Assembly: GCF_041296385.1 (NCBI RefSeq)
Contig: NW_027183619.1
Span: 108,213 to 172,212, forward strand
Direction of reading: 5' to 3'
Length of the DNA: 64,000 bases
Source: Aphelocoma coerulescens
Taxonomy: Eukaryota; Chordata; Aves; Passeriformes; Corvidae
Part shown: piece after piece, positions 1 to 13,601 of the stretch
Layout: the number at the start of each line of letters is the position of its first letter
How positions within the stretch are numbered: the first letter of the stretch is position 1
Notes under the pieces: model-generated
Told to the model about the DNA's origin: nothing
What the model saw: the letters and a program-made list of their open reading frames with translations, nothing else
Database searches by the model: none
Made by a program: the position numbers and the translations under genes

Positions 1-55
1 GTTGCCCCGCCCCAATGCCAGAGCCGGACATATGCTGAGGGGGGGCTGGATCAGG

Positions 56-62
56 CTTTATT
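56..62 (-). terminator. Poly(A) signal AATAAA in the macrosatellite unit
   Basis: The plus strand reads gctttattgtcc, so the minus strand carries AATAAA. The same motif recurs once per unit, near 2325, 4593, 6861, 8979, 11247 and 13515. It may be the remnant of a transcribed ancestor on the minus strand, but no gene body can be identified upstream of it. Confidence 0.4.
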
Positions 63-399
63 GTCCAGCTGCATGCCAGGAGTGAGCACAAAATCTACCT
101 GCATTCTCTGCAGCATGCCATCCTGGAGCAGAGCCATTGCCAAAGGAAGCCGTGAGCCCGTGCCAAGCCAGTGCCGGAGTGGGATCCTAGCAGCACCTGT
201 GGAAGCCGGGAGAGAGGAGCCCACCTGGAGCAGGTTCGTGCAGGATTAATCATCCCGTGGCTTCCCACCAGGGTCCTGTTGCTTCCAAAAGGCCCCACAG
301 TGTCACTGTGGCCCCTCGGTTCCACCAGGTTCCATAGCGTCACTGTGGTGCCCAGGGTTCCGTCAGCTTCGCCAGCATCCCCACGGTCTGCAGAGCTCC

Positions 400-800
400 C
401 CGAGCTTCTGTGGTGTCACAGTGGAGGCAGGGTTGCATCAGGTTCCATAGCATCAGCACGGTCTCCAGGGCTCCCAGAGGTTCTGTGGTGTCACAGTGGA
501 GGCAGGGTTGCATCAGGTTCCATAGCATCACCACAGTCTCCAGGGCTCCCTGAGCTTCTGTGGTGTCACAGTGGAGGCAGGGTTGCATCAGGTTCCATAG
601 CATCAGCACGGTCTCCAGGGCTCCCAGAGGTTCTGTGGTGTCACAGAGGAGGCAGGGTTGCATCAGGTTCCATAGCATCACCACGGTCTCCAGGGCTCCA
701 AGAGCTTCTGTGGTGTCACAGAGGAGGCAGGGTTGCATCAGGTTCAATAGCATCAGCACGGTCTCCAGGGCTCCCCTGAGCTTCTGTGGTGGTGTCACAG
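400..800. repeat. 75-bp minisatellite inside each macrosatellite unit (unit 1 shown)
   Basis: About five tandem copies of a 75-bp sequence starting near 402, 477, 552, 627 and 702, followed by a variant copy near 777 with an extra GGT. The equivalent blocks lie near 2668, 4936, 7204, 9322 and 11590. The block at 7204 has two copies fewer. Because 75 is a multiple of three, all frames that lack a stop in one copy stay open across the block, which explains the long open frames on both strands. Confidence 0.93.
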
Positions 801-3800
801 AGGAGCCAGGCTTCCTTGTAGTTCCCCAGCATCACAAAGGCTCTCCTGGGAGCCACGGGTCACAAAGCACCGTGGGCTCTGTGCAGCCCCGCTGTGTCAC
901 AATGGCCGCTGGCTTCCACGAGCCCCCGCAGTGTCCCAGTGGGCCCCGTGGCTTTAGGAGTGGGTGGCTGGGAGTTGGTGCCAGCGGCTGGGGGAGCAGC
1001 AGCAGGGACTGTGTGTGGACAGTGCCATGGCCACTTGTGTGGCCACTGGTGTCTCTGTGCCAGGCACAGCCGTGGTGTGTAACACCGGCTCTGGGTCCTT
1101 TGGCTGTGCAGGTGGCAGTCACGGCCTGGAGCAGGGCTGCTCCCGGGGGACAGCCTGGGGCAGGAGGCTGCTGGAGATTCATTCCCCACACTCCTTGTCA
1201 TGAGGTGCTCAGAGTGATTGGAAAGGCTGTTGGCAGCAGGCAGTTCTCTGGGTTCAAGCTGTGGAGCTGTCAGCGGGAATGCAAAGGCCAAGCTGGTGAG
1301 CCTTTTGTCCTGGTGCCTTTAGTGTGTGAGCAGTCCCTGGTGCCGTTGTCTTTGGATCCTGAGTGTGGGAGAGGCAAGGCTTAGGATGGTGCGTAGAGCT
1401 GAGAAGGATAGTGCCGAGAGCAGCGTGTGTGCTGCTGCTTTGAGGGGTGCAGTTGAAGTTGTAGGCAGCAAGAGCTTTCTCAGCTGGCCCTTTTGTGAGC
1501 TCTGCTTTTGCCAGATGACTTCCATCTTACCCTCTTACCATCTTAGCCTCTCATTTTTGCATATCCCAAACCCCCTTCCAAACATCCAGCAGCTGCTTGT
1601 AAAGAAGAAGTCCTAGAACAAAAAGCCAGTGCTGCCTTTCATAGCCCCTTTGCTGTCTATGAAGTAGAGGAAAGAAGCTAGTGAGACGCACTTTCTTTCT
1701 CAACTCCATAGAGCGCATCCTTCTCTCAAGGTGGCAGAGTCCTTGGCGGAAGTGAAGCATCTGCAGCTGCAGTTCAGACTGAGAGATGTGCCAGGACAGG
1801 AAACATTTGCTGACCTTCCCTGTTCCCTGTGCAACATGATTCTCGCATCCCAGTCACTTTCACATACCTTCGGTATCCCTGAGTCCAAGCAGCTAAAGCT
1901 CACAGAGACAGAAGTGTCAGGAAGGAAAACGTTGCAAAAGCACCCCCTTCTCTTATCAGCATATAAATTGTGCACAACAGGCTGCGGCACCGAACCTTCC
2001 TTCTCAGATAGACATGCCATCACACTTTTCACTCTTGCAGCTCGGTTGAAAAGCTCCAGCAGCTGCTCCCGCAATAGCAAAAGGTTCTAGAAGTGAAAGC
2101 CAGTTTGGGGCTGCACCTTCTCCTTGCCGCATGTAAGCCACACCAAACTCCCTGATGCACTCTGTCCTCCCCTTCTCAAAGGAGTAGACGGTGGCATCAG
2201 GACACACCTGTGTCCCAGCAGCTGGGTGCCCAGCCGGGAGCAGGAGCAGGGCTGGGGCTGCTCCCAAAGTTGCCCCGCCCCAATGCCAGAGCCGGACATA
2301 TGCTGAGGGGGGGCTGGATCAGGCTTTATTGTCCAGCTGCATGCCAGGAGTGAGCACAAAATCTACCTGCATTCTCTGCAGCATGCCATCCTGGAGCAGA
2401 GCCATTGCCAAAGGAAGCCGTGAGCCCGTGCCAAGCCAGTGCCGGAGTGGGATCCTAGCAGCACCTGTGGAAGCCGGGAGAGAGGAGCCCACCTGGAGCA
2501 GGTTCGTGCAGGATTAATCATCCCGTGGCTTCCCACCAGGGTCCTGTTGCTTCCAAAAGGCCCCACAGTGTCACTGTGGCCCCTCGGTTCCACCAGGTTC
2601 CATAGCGTCACTGTGGTGTCCAGGGTTCCGTCAGCTTCGCCAGCATCCCCACGGTCTGCAGAGCTCCCCGAGCTTCTGTGGTGTCACAGTGGAGGCAGGG
2701 TTGCATCAGGTTCCATAGCATCAGCACGGTCTCCAGGGCTCCCAGAGGTTCTGTGGTGTCACAGTGGAGGCAGGGTTGCATCAGGTTCCATAGCATCACC
2801 ACAGTCTCCAGGGCTCCCTGAGCTTCTGTGGTGTCACAGTGGAGGCAGGGTTGCATCAGGTTCCATAGCATCAGCACGGTCTCCAGGGCTCCCAGAGGTT
2901 CTGTGGTGTTACAGAGGAGGCAGGGTTGCATCAGGTTCCATAGCATCACCACGGTCTCCAGGGCTCCAAGAGCTTCTGTGGTGTCACAGAGGAGGCAGGG
3001 TTGCATCAGGTTCAATAGCATCAGCACAGTCTCAAGGGCTCCCCTGAGCTTCTGTGGTGGTGTCACAGAGGAGCCAGGCTTCCTTGTAGTTCCCCAGCAT
3101 CACAAAGGCTCTCCTGGGAGCCACGGGTCACAAAGCACCGTGGGCTCTGTGCAGCCCCGCTGTGTCACAATGGCCGCTGGCTTCCACGAGCCCCCTCAAT
3201 GTCCCAGTGGGCCCCGTGGCTTTAGGAGTGGGTGGCTGGGAGTTGGTGCCAGCGGCTGGGGGAGCAGCAGCAGGGACTGTGTGTGGACAGTGCCATGGCC
3301 ACTTGTGTGGCCACTGGTGTCTCTGTGCCAGGCACAGCCGTGGTGTGTAACACCGGCTCTGGGTCCTTTGGCTGTGCAGGTGGCAGTCACGGCCTGGAGC
3401 AGGGCTGCTCCCGGGGGACAGCCTGGGGCAGGAGGCTGCTGGAGATTCATTCCCCACACTCCTTGTCATGAGGTGCTCAGAGTGATTGGAAAGGCTGTTG
3501 GCAGCAGGCAGTTCTCTGGGTTCAAGCTGTGGAGCTGTCAGCGGGAATGCAAAGGCCAAGCTGGTGAGCCTTTTGTCCTGGTGCCTTTAGTGTGTGAGCA
3601 GTCCCTGGTGCCGTTGTCTTTGGATCCTGAGTGTGGGAGAGGCAAGGCTTAGGATGGTGCGTAGAGCTGAGAAGGAAAGTGCCGAGAGCAGCGTGTGTGC
3701 TGCTGCTTTGAGGGGTGCAGTTGAAGTTGTAGGCAGCAAGAGCTTTCTCAGCTGGCCCTTTTGTGAGCTCTGCTTTTGCCAGATGACTTCCATCTTACCC

Positions 3801-6800
3801 TCTTACCATCTTAGCCTCTCATTTTTGCATATCCCAAACCCCCTTCCAAACATCCAGCAGCTGCTTGTAAAGAAGAAGTCCTAGAACAAAAAGCCAGTGC
3901 TGCCTTTCATAGCCCCTTTGCTGTCTATGAAGTAGAGGAAAGAAGCTAGTGAGACGCACTTTCTTTCTCAACTCCATAGAGCGCATCCTTCTCTCAAGGT
4001 GGCAGAGTCCTTGGCGGAAGTGAAGCATCTGCAGCTGCAGTTCAGACTGAGAGATGTGCCAGGACAGGAAACATTTGCTGACCTTCCCTGTTCCCTGTGC
4101 AACATGATTCTCGCATCCCAGTCACTTTCACATACCTTCGGTATCCCTGAGTCAAAGCAGCTAAAGCTCACAGAGACAGAAGTGTCAGGAAGGAAAACGT
4201 TGCAAAAGCACCCCCTTCTCTTATCAGCATATAAATTGTGCACAACAGGCTGCGGCACCGAACCTTCCTTCTCAGATAGACATGCCATCACACTTTTCAC
4301 TCTTGCAGCTCGGTTGAAAAGCTCCAGCAGCTGCTCCCGCAATAGCAAAAGGTTCTAGAAGTGAAAGCCAGTTTGGGGCTGCACCTTCTCCTTGCCGCAT
4401 GTAAGCCACACCAAACTCCCTGATGCACTCTGTCCTCCCCTTCTCAAAGGAGTAGACGGTGGCATCAGGACACACCTGTGTCCCAGCAGCTGGGTGCCCA
4501 GCCGGGAGCAGGAGCAGGGCTGGGGCTGCTCCCAAAGTTGCCCCGCCCCAATGCCAGAGCCGGACATATGCTGAGGGGGGGCTGGATCAGGCTTTATTGT
4601 CCAGCTGCATGCCAGGAGTGAGCACAAAATCTACCTGCATTCTCTGCAGCATGCCATCCTGGAGCAGAGCCATTGCCAAAGGAAGCCGTGAGCCCGTGCC
4701 AAGCCAGTGCCAGAGTGGGATCCTAGCAGCACCTGTGGAAGCCGGGAGAGAGGAGCCCACCTGGAGCAGGTTCGTGCAGGATTAATCATCCCGTGGCTTC
4801 CCACCAGGGTCCTGTTGCTTCCAAAAGGCCCCACAGTGTCACTGTGGCCCCTCGGTTCCACCAGGTTCCATAGCGTCACTGTGGTGTCCAGGGTTCCGTC
4901 AGCTTCGTCAGCATCCCCACGGTCTGCAGAGCTCCCCGAGCTTCTGTGGTGTCACAGTGGAGGCAGGGTTGCATCAGGTTCCATAGCATCAGCACGGTCT
5001 CCAGGGCTCCCAGAGGTTCTGTGGTGTCACAGTGGAGGCAGGGTTGCATCAGGTTCCATAGCATCACCACAGTCTCCAGGGCTCCCTGAGCTTCTGTGGT
5101 GTCACAGTGGAGGCAGGGTTGCATCAGGTTCCATAGCATCAGCACGGTCTCCAGGGCTCCCAGAGGTTCTGTGGTGTTACAGAGGAGGCAGGGTTGCATC
5201 AGGTTCCATAGCATCACCACGGTCTCCAGGGCTCCAAGAGCTTCTGTGGTGTCACAGTGGAGGCAGGGTTGCATCAGGTTCAATAGCATCAGCACGGTCT
5301 CCAGGGCTCCCCTGAGCTTCTGTGGTGGTGTCACAGAGGAGCCAGGCTTCCTTGTAGTTCCCCAGCATCACAAAGGCTCTCCTGGGAGCCACGGGTCACA
5401 AAGCACCGTGGGCTCTGTGCAGCCCCGCTGTGTCACAATGGCCGCTGGCTTCCACGAGCCCCCGCAATGTCCCAGTGGGCCCCGTGGCTTTAGGAGTGGG
5501 TGGCTGGGAGTTGGTGCCAGCGGCTGGGGGAGCAGCAGCAGGGACTGTGTGTGGACAGTGCCATGGCCACTTGTGTGGCCACTGGTGTCTCTGTGCCAGG
5601 CACAGCCGTGGTGTGTAACACCGGCTCTGGGTCCTTTGGCTGTGCAGGTGGCAGTCACGGCCTGGAGCAGGGCTGCTCCCGGGGGACAGCCTGGGGCAGG
5701 AGGCTGCTGGAGATTCATTCCCCACACTCCTTGTCATGAGGTGCTCAGAGTGATTGGAAAGGCTGTTGGCAGCAGGCAGTTCTCTGGGTTCAAGCTGTGG
5801 AGCTGTCAGCGGGAATGCAAAGGCCAAGCTGGTGAGCCTTTTGTCCTGGTGCCTTTAGTGTGTGAGCAGTCCCTGGTGCCGTTGTCTTTGGATCCTGAGT
5901 GTGGGAGAGGCAAGGCTTAGGATGGTGCGTAGAGCTGAGAAGGATAGTGCCGAGAGCAGCGTGTGTGCTGCTGCTTTGAGGGGTGCAGTTGAAGTTGTAG
6001 GCAGCAAGATCTTTCTCAGCTGGCCCTTTTGTGAGCTCTGCTTTTGCCAGATGACTTCCATCTTACCCTCTTACCATCTTAGCCTCTCATTTTTGCATAT
6101 CCCAAACCCCCTTCCAAACATCCAGCAGCTGCTTGTAAAGAAGAAGTCCTAGAACAAAAAGCCAGTGCTGCCTTTCATAGCCCCTTTGCTGTCTATGAAG
6201 TAGAGGAAAGAAGCTAGTGAGACGCACTTTCTTTCTCAACTCCATAGAGCGCATCCTTCTCTCAAGGTGGCAGAGTCCTTGGCGGAAGTGAAGCATCTGC
6301 AGCTGCAGTTCAGACTGAGAGATGTGCCAGGACAGGAAACATTTGCTGACCTTCCCTGTTCCCTGTGCAACATGATTCTCGCATCCCAGTCACTTTCACA
6401 TACCTTCGGTACCCCTGAGTCCAAGCAGCTAAAGCTCACAGAGACAGAAGTGTCAGGAAGGAAAACGTTCCAAAAGCACCCCCTTCTCTTATCAGCATAT
6501 AAATTGTGCACAACAGGCTGCGGCACCGAACCTTCCTTCTCAGATAGACATGCCATCACACTTTTCACTCTTGCAGCTCGGTTGAAAAGCTCCAGCAGCT
6601 GCTCCCGCAATAGCAAAAGGTTCTAGAAGTGAAAGCCAGTTTGGGGCTGCACCTTCTCCTTGCCGCATGTAAGCCACACCAAACTCCCTGATGCACTCTG
6701 TCCTCCCCTTCTCAAAGGAGTAGACGGTGGCATCAGGACACACCTGTGTCCCAGCAGCTGGGTGCCCAGCCGGGAGCAGGAGCAGGGCTGGGGCTGCTCC

Positions 6801-9800
6801 CAAAGTTGCCCCGCCCCAATGCCAGAGCCGGACATATGCTGAGGGGGGGCTGGATCAGGCTTTATTGTCCAGCTGCATGCCAGGAGTGAGCACAAAATCT
6901 ACCTGCATTCTCTGCAGCATGCCATCCTGGAGCAGAGCCATTGCCAAAGGAAGCCGTGAGCCCGTGCCAAGCCAGTGCCGGAGTGGGATCCTAGCAGCAC
7001 CTGTGGAAGCCGGGAGAGAGGAGCCCACCTGGAGCAGGTTCGTGCAGGATTAATCATCCCGTGGCTTCCCACCAGGGTCCTGTTGCTTCCAAAAGGCCCC
7101 ACAGTGTCACTGTGGCCCCTCGGTTCCACCAGGTTCCATAGCGTCACTGTGGTGCCCAGGGTTCCGTCAGCTTCGCCAGCATCCCCACGGTCTGCAGAGC
7201 TCCCCGAGCTTCTGTGGTGTCACAGTGGAGGCAGGGTTGCATCAGGTTCCATAGCATCAGCACGGTCTCCAGGGCTCCCAGAGGTTCTGTGGTGTCACAG
7301 TGGAGGCAGGGTTGCATCAGGTTCCATAGCATCACCACAGTCTCCAGGGCTCCCTGAGCTTCTGTGGTGTCACAGTGGAGGCAGGGTTGCATCAGGTTCC
7401 ATAGCATCACCACGGTCTCCAGGGCTCCCCTGAGCTTCTGTGGTGGTGTCACAGAGGAGCCAGGCTTCCTTGTAGTTCCCCAGCATCACAAAGGCTCTCC
7501 TGGGAGCCACGGGTCACAAAGCACCGTGGGCTCTGTGCAGCCCCGCTGTGTCACAATGGCCGCTGGCTTCCACGAGCCCCCGCAGTGTCCCAGTGGGCCC
7601 CGTAGCTTTAGGAGTGGGTGGCTGGGAGTTGGTGCCAGCGGCTGGGGGAGCAGCAGCAGGGACTGTGTGTGGACAGTGCCATGGCCACTTGTGTGGCCAC
7701 TGGTGTCTCTGTGCCAGGCACAGCCGTGGTGTGTAACACCGGCTCTGGGTCCTTTGGCTGTGCAGGTGGCAGTCACGGCCTGGAGCAGGGCTGCTCCCGG
7801 GGGACAGCCTGGGGCAGGAGGCTGCTGGAGATTCATTCCCCACACTCCTTGTCATGAGGTGCTCAGAGTGATTGGAAAGGCTGTTGGCAGCAGGCAGTTC
7901 TCTGGGTTCAAGCTGTGGAGCTGTCAGCGGGAATGCAAAGGCCAAGCTGGTGAGCCTTTTGTCCTGGTGCCTTTAGTGTGTGAGCAGTCCCTGGTGCCGT
8001 TGTCTTTGGATCCTGAGTGTGGGAGAGGCAAGGCTTAGGATGGTGCGTAGAGCTGAGAAGGAAAGTGCCGAGAGCAGCGTGTGTGCTGCTGCTTTGAGGG
8101 GTGCAGTTGAAGTTGTAGGCAGCAAGATCTTTCTCAGCTGGCCCTTTTGTGAGCTCTGCTTTTGCCAGATGACTTCCATCTTACCCTCTTACCATCTTAG
8201 CCTCTCATTTTTGCATATCCCAAACCCCCTTCCAAACATCCAGCAGCTGCTTGTAAAGAAGAAGTCCTAGAACAAAAAGCCAGTGCTGCCTTTCATAGCC
8301 CCTTTGCTGTCTATGAAGTAGAGGAAAGAAGCTAGTGAGACGCACTTTCTTTCTCAACTCCATAGAGCGCATCCTTCTCTCAAGGTGGCAGAGTCCTTGG
8401 CGGAAGTGAAGCATCTGCAGCTGCAGTTCAGACTGAGAGATGTGCCAGGACAGGAAACATTTGCTGACCTTCCCTGTTCCCTGTGCAACATGATTCTCGC
8501 ATCCCAGTCACTTTCACATACCTTCGGTATCCCTGAGTCCAAGCAGCTAAAGCTCACAGAGACAGAAGTGTCAGGAAGGAAAACGTTCCAAAAGCACCCC
8601 CTTCTCTTATCAGCATATAAATTGTGCACAACAGGCTGCGGCACCGAACCTTCCTTCTCAGATAGACATGCCATCACACTTTTCACTCTTGCAGCTCGGT
8701 TGAAAAGCTCCAGCAGCTGCTCCCGCAATAGCAAAAGGTTCTAGAAGTGAAAGCCAGTTTGGGGCTGCACCTTCTCCTTGCCGCATGTAAGCCACACCAA
8801 ACTCCCTGATGCACTCTGTCCTCCCCTTCTCAAAGGAGTAGACGGTGGCATCAGGACACACCTGTGTCCCAGCAGCTGGGTGCCCAGCCGGGAGCAGGAG
8901 CAGGGCTGGGGCTGCTCCCAAAGTTGCCCCGCCCCAATGCCAGAGCCGGACATATGCTGAGGGGGGGCTGGATCAGGCTTTATTGTCCAGCTGCATGCCA
9001 AGATTGAGCACAAAATCTACCTGCATTCTCTGCAGCATGCCATCCTGGAGCAGAGCCATTGCCAAAGGAAGCCGTGAGCCCGTGCCAAGCCAGTGCCGGA
9101 GTGGGATCCTAGCAGCACCTGTGGAAGCCGGGAGAGAGGAGCCCACCTGGAGCAGGTTCGTGCAGGATTAATCATCCCGTGGCTTCCCACCAGGGTCCTG
9201 TTGCTTCCAAAAGGCCCCACAGTGTCACTGTGGCCCCTCGGTTCCACCAGGTTCCATAGCGTCACTGTGGTGCCCAGGGTTCCGTCAGCTTCGCCAGCAT
9301 CCCCACGGTCTGCAGAGCTCCCCGAGCTTCTGTGGTGTCACAGTGGAGGCAGGGTTGCATCAGGTTCCATAGCATCAGCACGGTCTCCAGGGCTCCCAGA
9401 GGTTCTGTGGTGTCACAGTGGAGGCAGGGTTGCATCAGGTTCCATAGCATCACCACAGTCTCCAGGGCTCCCTGAGCTTCTGTGGTGTCACAGTGGAGGC
9501 AGGGTTGCATCAGGTTCCATAGCATCAGCACGGTCTCCAGGGCTCCCAGAGGTTCTGTGGTGTCACAGAGGAGGCAGGGTTGCATCAGGTTCCATAGCAT
9601 CACCACGGTCTCCAGGGCTCCAAGAGCTTCTGTGGTGTCACAGAGGAGGCAGGGTTGCATCAGGTTCAATAGCATCAGCACAGTCTCCAGGGCTCCCCTG
9701 AGCTTCTGTGGTGGTGTCACAGAGGAGGCAGGCTTCCTTGTAGTTCCCCAGCATCACAAAGGCTCTCCTGGGAGCCACGGGTCACAAAGCACCGTGGGCT

Positions 9801-12800
9801 CTGTGCAGCCCCGCTGTGTCACAATGGCCGCTGGCTTCCACGAGCCCCCGCAGTGTCCCAGTGGGCCCCGTGGCTTTAGGAGTGGGTGGCTGGGAGTTGG
9901 TGCCAGCGGCTGGGGGAGCAGCAGCAGGGACTGTGTGTGGACAGTGCCATGGCCACTTGTGTGGCCACTGGTGTCTCTGTGCCAGGCACAGCCGTGGTGT
10001 GTAACACCGGCTCTGGGTCCTTTGGCTGTGCAGGTGGCAGTCACGGCCTGGAGCAGGGCTGCTCCCGGGGGACAGCCTGGGGCAGGAGGCTGCTGGAGAT
10101 TCATTCCCCACACTCCTTGTCATGAGGTGCTCAGAGTGATTGGAAAGGCTGTTGGCAGCAGGCAGTTCTCTGGGTTCAAGCTGTGGAGCTGTCAGCGGGA
10201 ATGCAAAGGCCAAGCTGGTGAGCCTTTTGTCCTGGTGCCTTTAGTGTGTGAGCAGTCCCTGGTGCCGTTGTCTTTGGATCCTGAGTGTGGGAGAGGCAAG
10301 GCTTAGGATGGTGCGTAGAGCTGAGAAGGAAAGTGCCGAGAGCAGCGTGTGTGCTGCTGCTTTGAGGGGTGCAGTTGAAGTTGTAGGCAGCAAGAGCTTT
10401 CTCAGCTGGCCCTTTTGTGAGCTCTGCTTTTGCCAGATGACTTCCATCTTACCCTCTTACCATCTTAGCCTCTCATTTTTGCATATCCCAAACCCCCTTC
10501 CAAACATCCAGCAGCTGCTTGTAAAGAAGAAGTCCTAGAACAAAAAGCCAGTGCTGCCTTTCATAGCCCCTTTGCTGTCTATGAAGTAGAGGAAAGAAGC
10601 TAGTGAGACGCACTTTCTTTCTCAACTCCATAGAGCGCATCCTTCTCTCAAGGTGGCAGAGTCCTTGGCGGAAGTGAAGCATCTGCAGCTGCAGTTCAGA
10701 CTGAGAGATGTGCCAGGACAGGAAACATTTGCTGACCTTCCCTGTTCCCTGTGCAACATGATTCTCGCATCCCAGTCACTTTCACATACCTTCGGTATCC
10801 CTGAGTCCAAGCAGCTAAAGCTCACAGAGACAGAAGTGTCAGGAAGGAAAACGTTCCAAAAGCACCCCCTTCTCTTATCAGCATATAAATTGTGCACAAC
10901 AGGCTGCGGCACCGAACCTTCCTTCTCAGATAGACATGCCATCACACTTTTCACTCTTGCAGCTCGGTTGAAAAGCTCCAGCAGCTGCTCCCGCAATAGC
11001 AAAAGGTTCTAGAAGTGAAAGCCAGTTTGGGGCTGCACCTTCTCCTTGCCGCATGTAAGCCACACCAAACTCCCTGATGCACTCTGTCCTCCCCTTCTCA
11101 AAGGAGTAGACGGTGGCATCAGGACACACCTGTGTCCCAGCAGCTGGGTGCCCAGCCGGGAGCAGGAGCAGGGCTGGGGCTGCTCCCAAAGTTGCCCCGC
11201 CCCAATGCCAGAGCCGGACATATGCTGAGGGGGGGCTGGATCAGGCTTTATTGTCCAGCTGCATGCCAGGAGTGAGCACAAAATCTACCTGCATTCTCTG
11301 CAGCATGCCATCCTGGAGCAGAGCCATTGCCAAAGGAAGCCGTGAGCCCGTGCCAAGCCAGTGCCGGAGTGGGATCCTAGCAGCACCTGTGGAAGCCGGG
11401 AGAGAGGAGCCCACCTGGAGCAGGTTCGTGCAGGATTAATCATCCCGTGGCTTCCCACCAGGGTCCTGTTGCTTCCAAAAGGCCCCACAGTGTCACTGTG
11501 GCCCCTCGGTTCCACCAGGTTCCATAGCGTCACTGTGGTGCCCAGGGTTCCGTCAGCTTCGCCAGCATCCCCACGGTCTGCAGAGCTCCCCGAGCTTCTG
11601 TGGTGTCACAGTGGAGGCAGGGTTGCATCAGGTTCCATAGCATCAGCACGGTCTCCAGGGCTCCCAGAGGTTCTGTGGTGTCACAGTGGAGGCAGGGTTG
11701 CATCAGGTTCCATAGCATCACCACAGTCTCCAGGGCTCCCTGAGCTTCTGTGGTGTCACAGTGGAGGCAGGGTTGCATCAGGTTCCATAGCATCAGCACG
11801 GTCTCCAGAGCTCCCAGAGGTTCTGTGGTGTTACAGAGGAGGCAGGGTTGCATCAGGTTCCATAGCATCACCACGGTCTCCAGGGCTCCAAGAGCTTCTG
11901 TGGTGTCACAGAGGAGGCAGGGTTGCATCAGGTTCAATAGCATCAGCACAGTCTCAAGGGCTCCCCTGAGCTTCTGTGGTGGTGTCACAGAGGAGCCAGG
12001 CTTCCTTGTAGTTCCCCAGCATCACAAAGGCTCTCCTGGGAGCCACGGGTCACAAAGCACCGTGGGCTCTGTGCAGCCCCGCTGTGTCACAATGGCCGCT
12101 GGCTTCCACGAGCCCCCGCAATGTCCCAGTGGGCCCCGTGGCTTTAGGAGTGGGTGGCTGGGAGTTGGTGCCAGCGGCTGGGGGAGCAGCAGCAGGGACT
12201 GTGTGTGGACAGTGCCATGGCCACTTGTGTGGCCACTGGTGTCTCTGTGCCAGGCACAGCCGTGGTGTGTAACACCGGCTCTGGGTCCTTTGGCTGTGCA
12301 GGTGGCAGTCACGGCCTGGAGCAGGGCTGCTCCCGGGGGACAGCCTGGGGCAGGAGGCTGCTGGAGATTCATTCCCCACACTCCTTGTCATGAGGTGCTC
12401 AGAGTGATTGGAAAGGCTGTTGGCAGCAGGCAGTTCTCTGGGTTCAAGCTGTGGAGCTGTCAGCGGGAATGCAAAGGCCAAGCTGGTGAGCCTTTTGTCC
12501 TGGTGCCTTTAGTGTGTGAGCAGTCCCTGGTGCCGTTGTCTTTGGATCCTGAGTGTGGGAGAGGCAAGGCTTAGGATGGTGCGTAGAGCTGAGAAGGAAA
12601 GTGCCGAGAGCAGCGTGTGTGCTGCTGCTTTGAGGGGTGCAGTTGAAGTTGTAGGCAGCAAGAGCTTTCTCAGCTGGCCCTTTTGTGAGCTCTGCTTTTG
12701 CCAGATGACTTCCATCTTACCCTCTTACCATCTTAGCCTCTCATTTTTGCATATCCCAAACCCCCTTCCAAACATCCAGCAGCTGCTTGTAAAGAAGAAG

Positions 12801-13601
12801 TCCTAGAACAAAAAGCCAGTGCTGCCTTTCATAGCCCCTTTGCTGTCTATGAAGTAGAGGAAAGAAGCTAGTGAGACGCACTTTCTTTCTCAACTCCATA
12901 GAGCACATCCTTCTCTCAAGGTGGCAGAGTCCTTGGCGGAAGTGAAGCATCTGCAGCTGCAGTTCAGACTGAGAGATGTGCCAGGACAGGAAACATTTGC
13001 TGACCTTCCCTGTTCCCTGTGCAACATGATTCTCGCATCCCAGTCACTTTCACACACCTTCGGTATCCCTGAGTCCAAGCAGCTAAAGCTCACAGAGACA
13101 GAAGTGTCAGGAAGGAAAACGTTCCAAAAGCACCCCCTTCTCTTATCAGCATATAAATTGTGCACAACAGGCTGCGGCACCGAACCTTCCTTCTCAGATA
13201 GACATGCCATCACACTTTTCACTCTTGCAGCTCGGTTGAAAAGCTCCAGCAGCTGCTCCCGCAATAGCAAAAGGTTCTAGAAGTGAAAGCCAGTTCGGGG
13301 CTGCACCTTCTCCTTGCCGCATGTAAGCCACACCAAACTCCCTGATGCACTCTGTCCTCCCCTTCTCAAAGGAGTAGACGGTGGCATCAGGACACACCTG
13401 TGTCCCAGCAGCTGGGTGCCCAGCCGGGAGCAGGAGCAGGGCTGGGGCTGCTCCCAAAGTTGCCCCGCCCCAATGCCAGAGCCAGACATGGGCTGAGGGG
13501 GGGCTGGATCAGGCTTTATTGTCCAGCTGCATGCCAGGAGTGAGCACAAAATCTACCTGCATTCTCTGCAGCATGCCATCCTGGAGCAGAGCCATTCCCA
13601 A

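Larger units (their letters stand above)
1..13601. repeat. Macrosatellite array, 2,268-bp unit, 6 units plus stub
   Basis: The same sequence recurs head to tail at 1, 2269, 4537, 6805, 8923 and 11191, and a truncated seventh copy starts at 13459 and loses homology near 13,600. Five units are 2,268 bp. The fourth (6805-8922) is 2,118 bp, exactly two 75-bp subrepeats shorter. Units differ by only scattered substitutions, so the array is young or homogenised. The window opens inside the array, so its true length is unknown. No protein family is recognisable in either strand. The numerous open frames recur because the units are copies. Each unit has a minus-strand AATAAA (for example in 56-62). 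Confidence 0.95.

Noticed and set aside
401..785. CRISPR-like regular repeats
   Set aside because: The 75-bp copies are contiguous without unique spacers and lie in a vertebrate satellite.
171..1384. Long open frames (up to 274 codons) in every macrosatellite unit as a repeated gene
   Set aside because: They exist on both strands and in overlapping frames, follow from the 75-bp stop-free subrepeat, and contain no recognisable domain or conserved start context.
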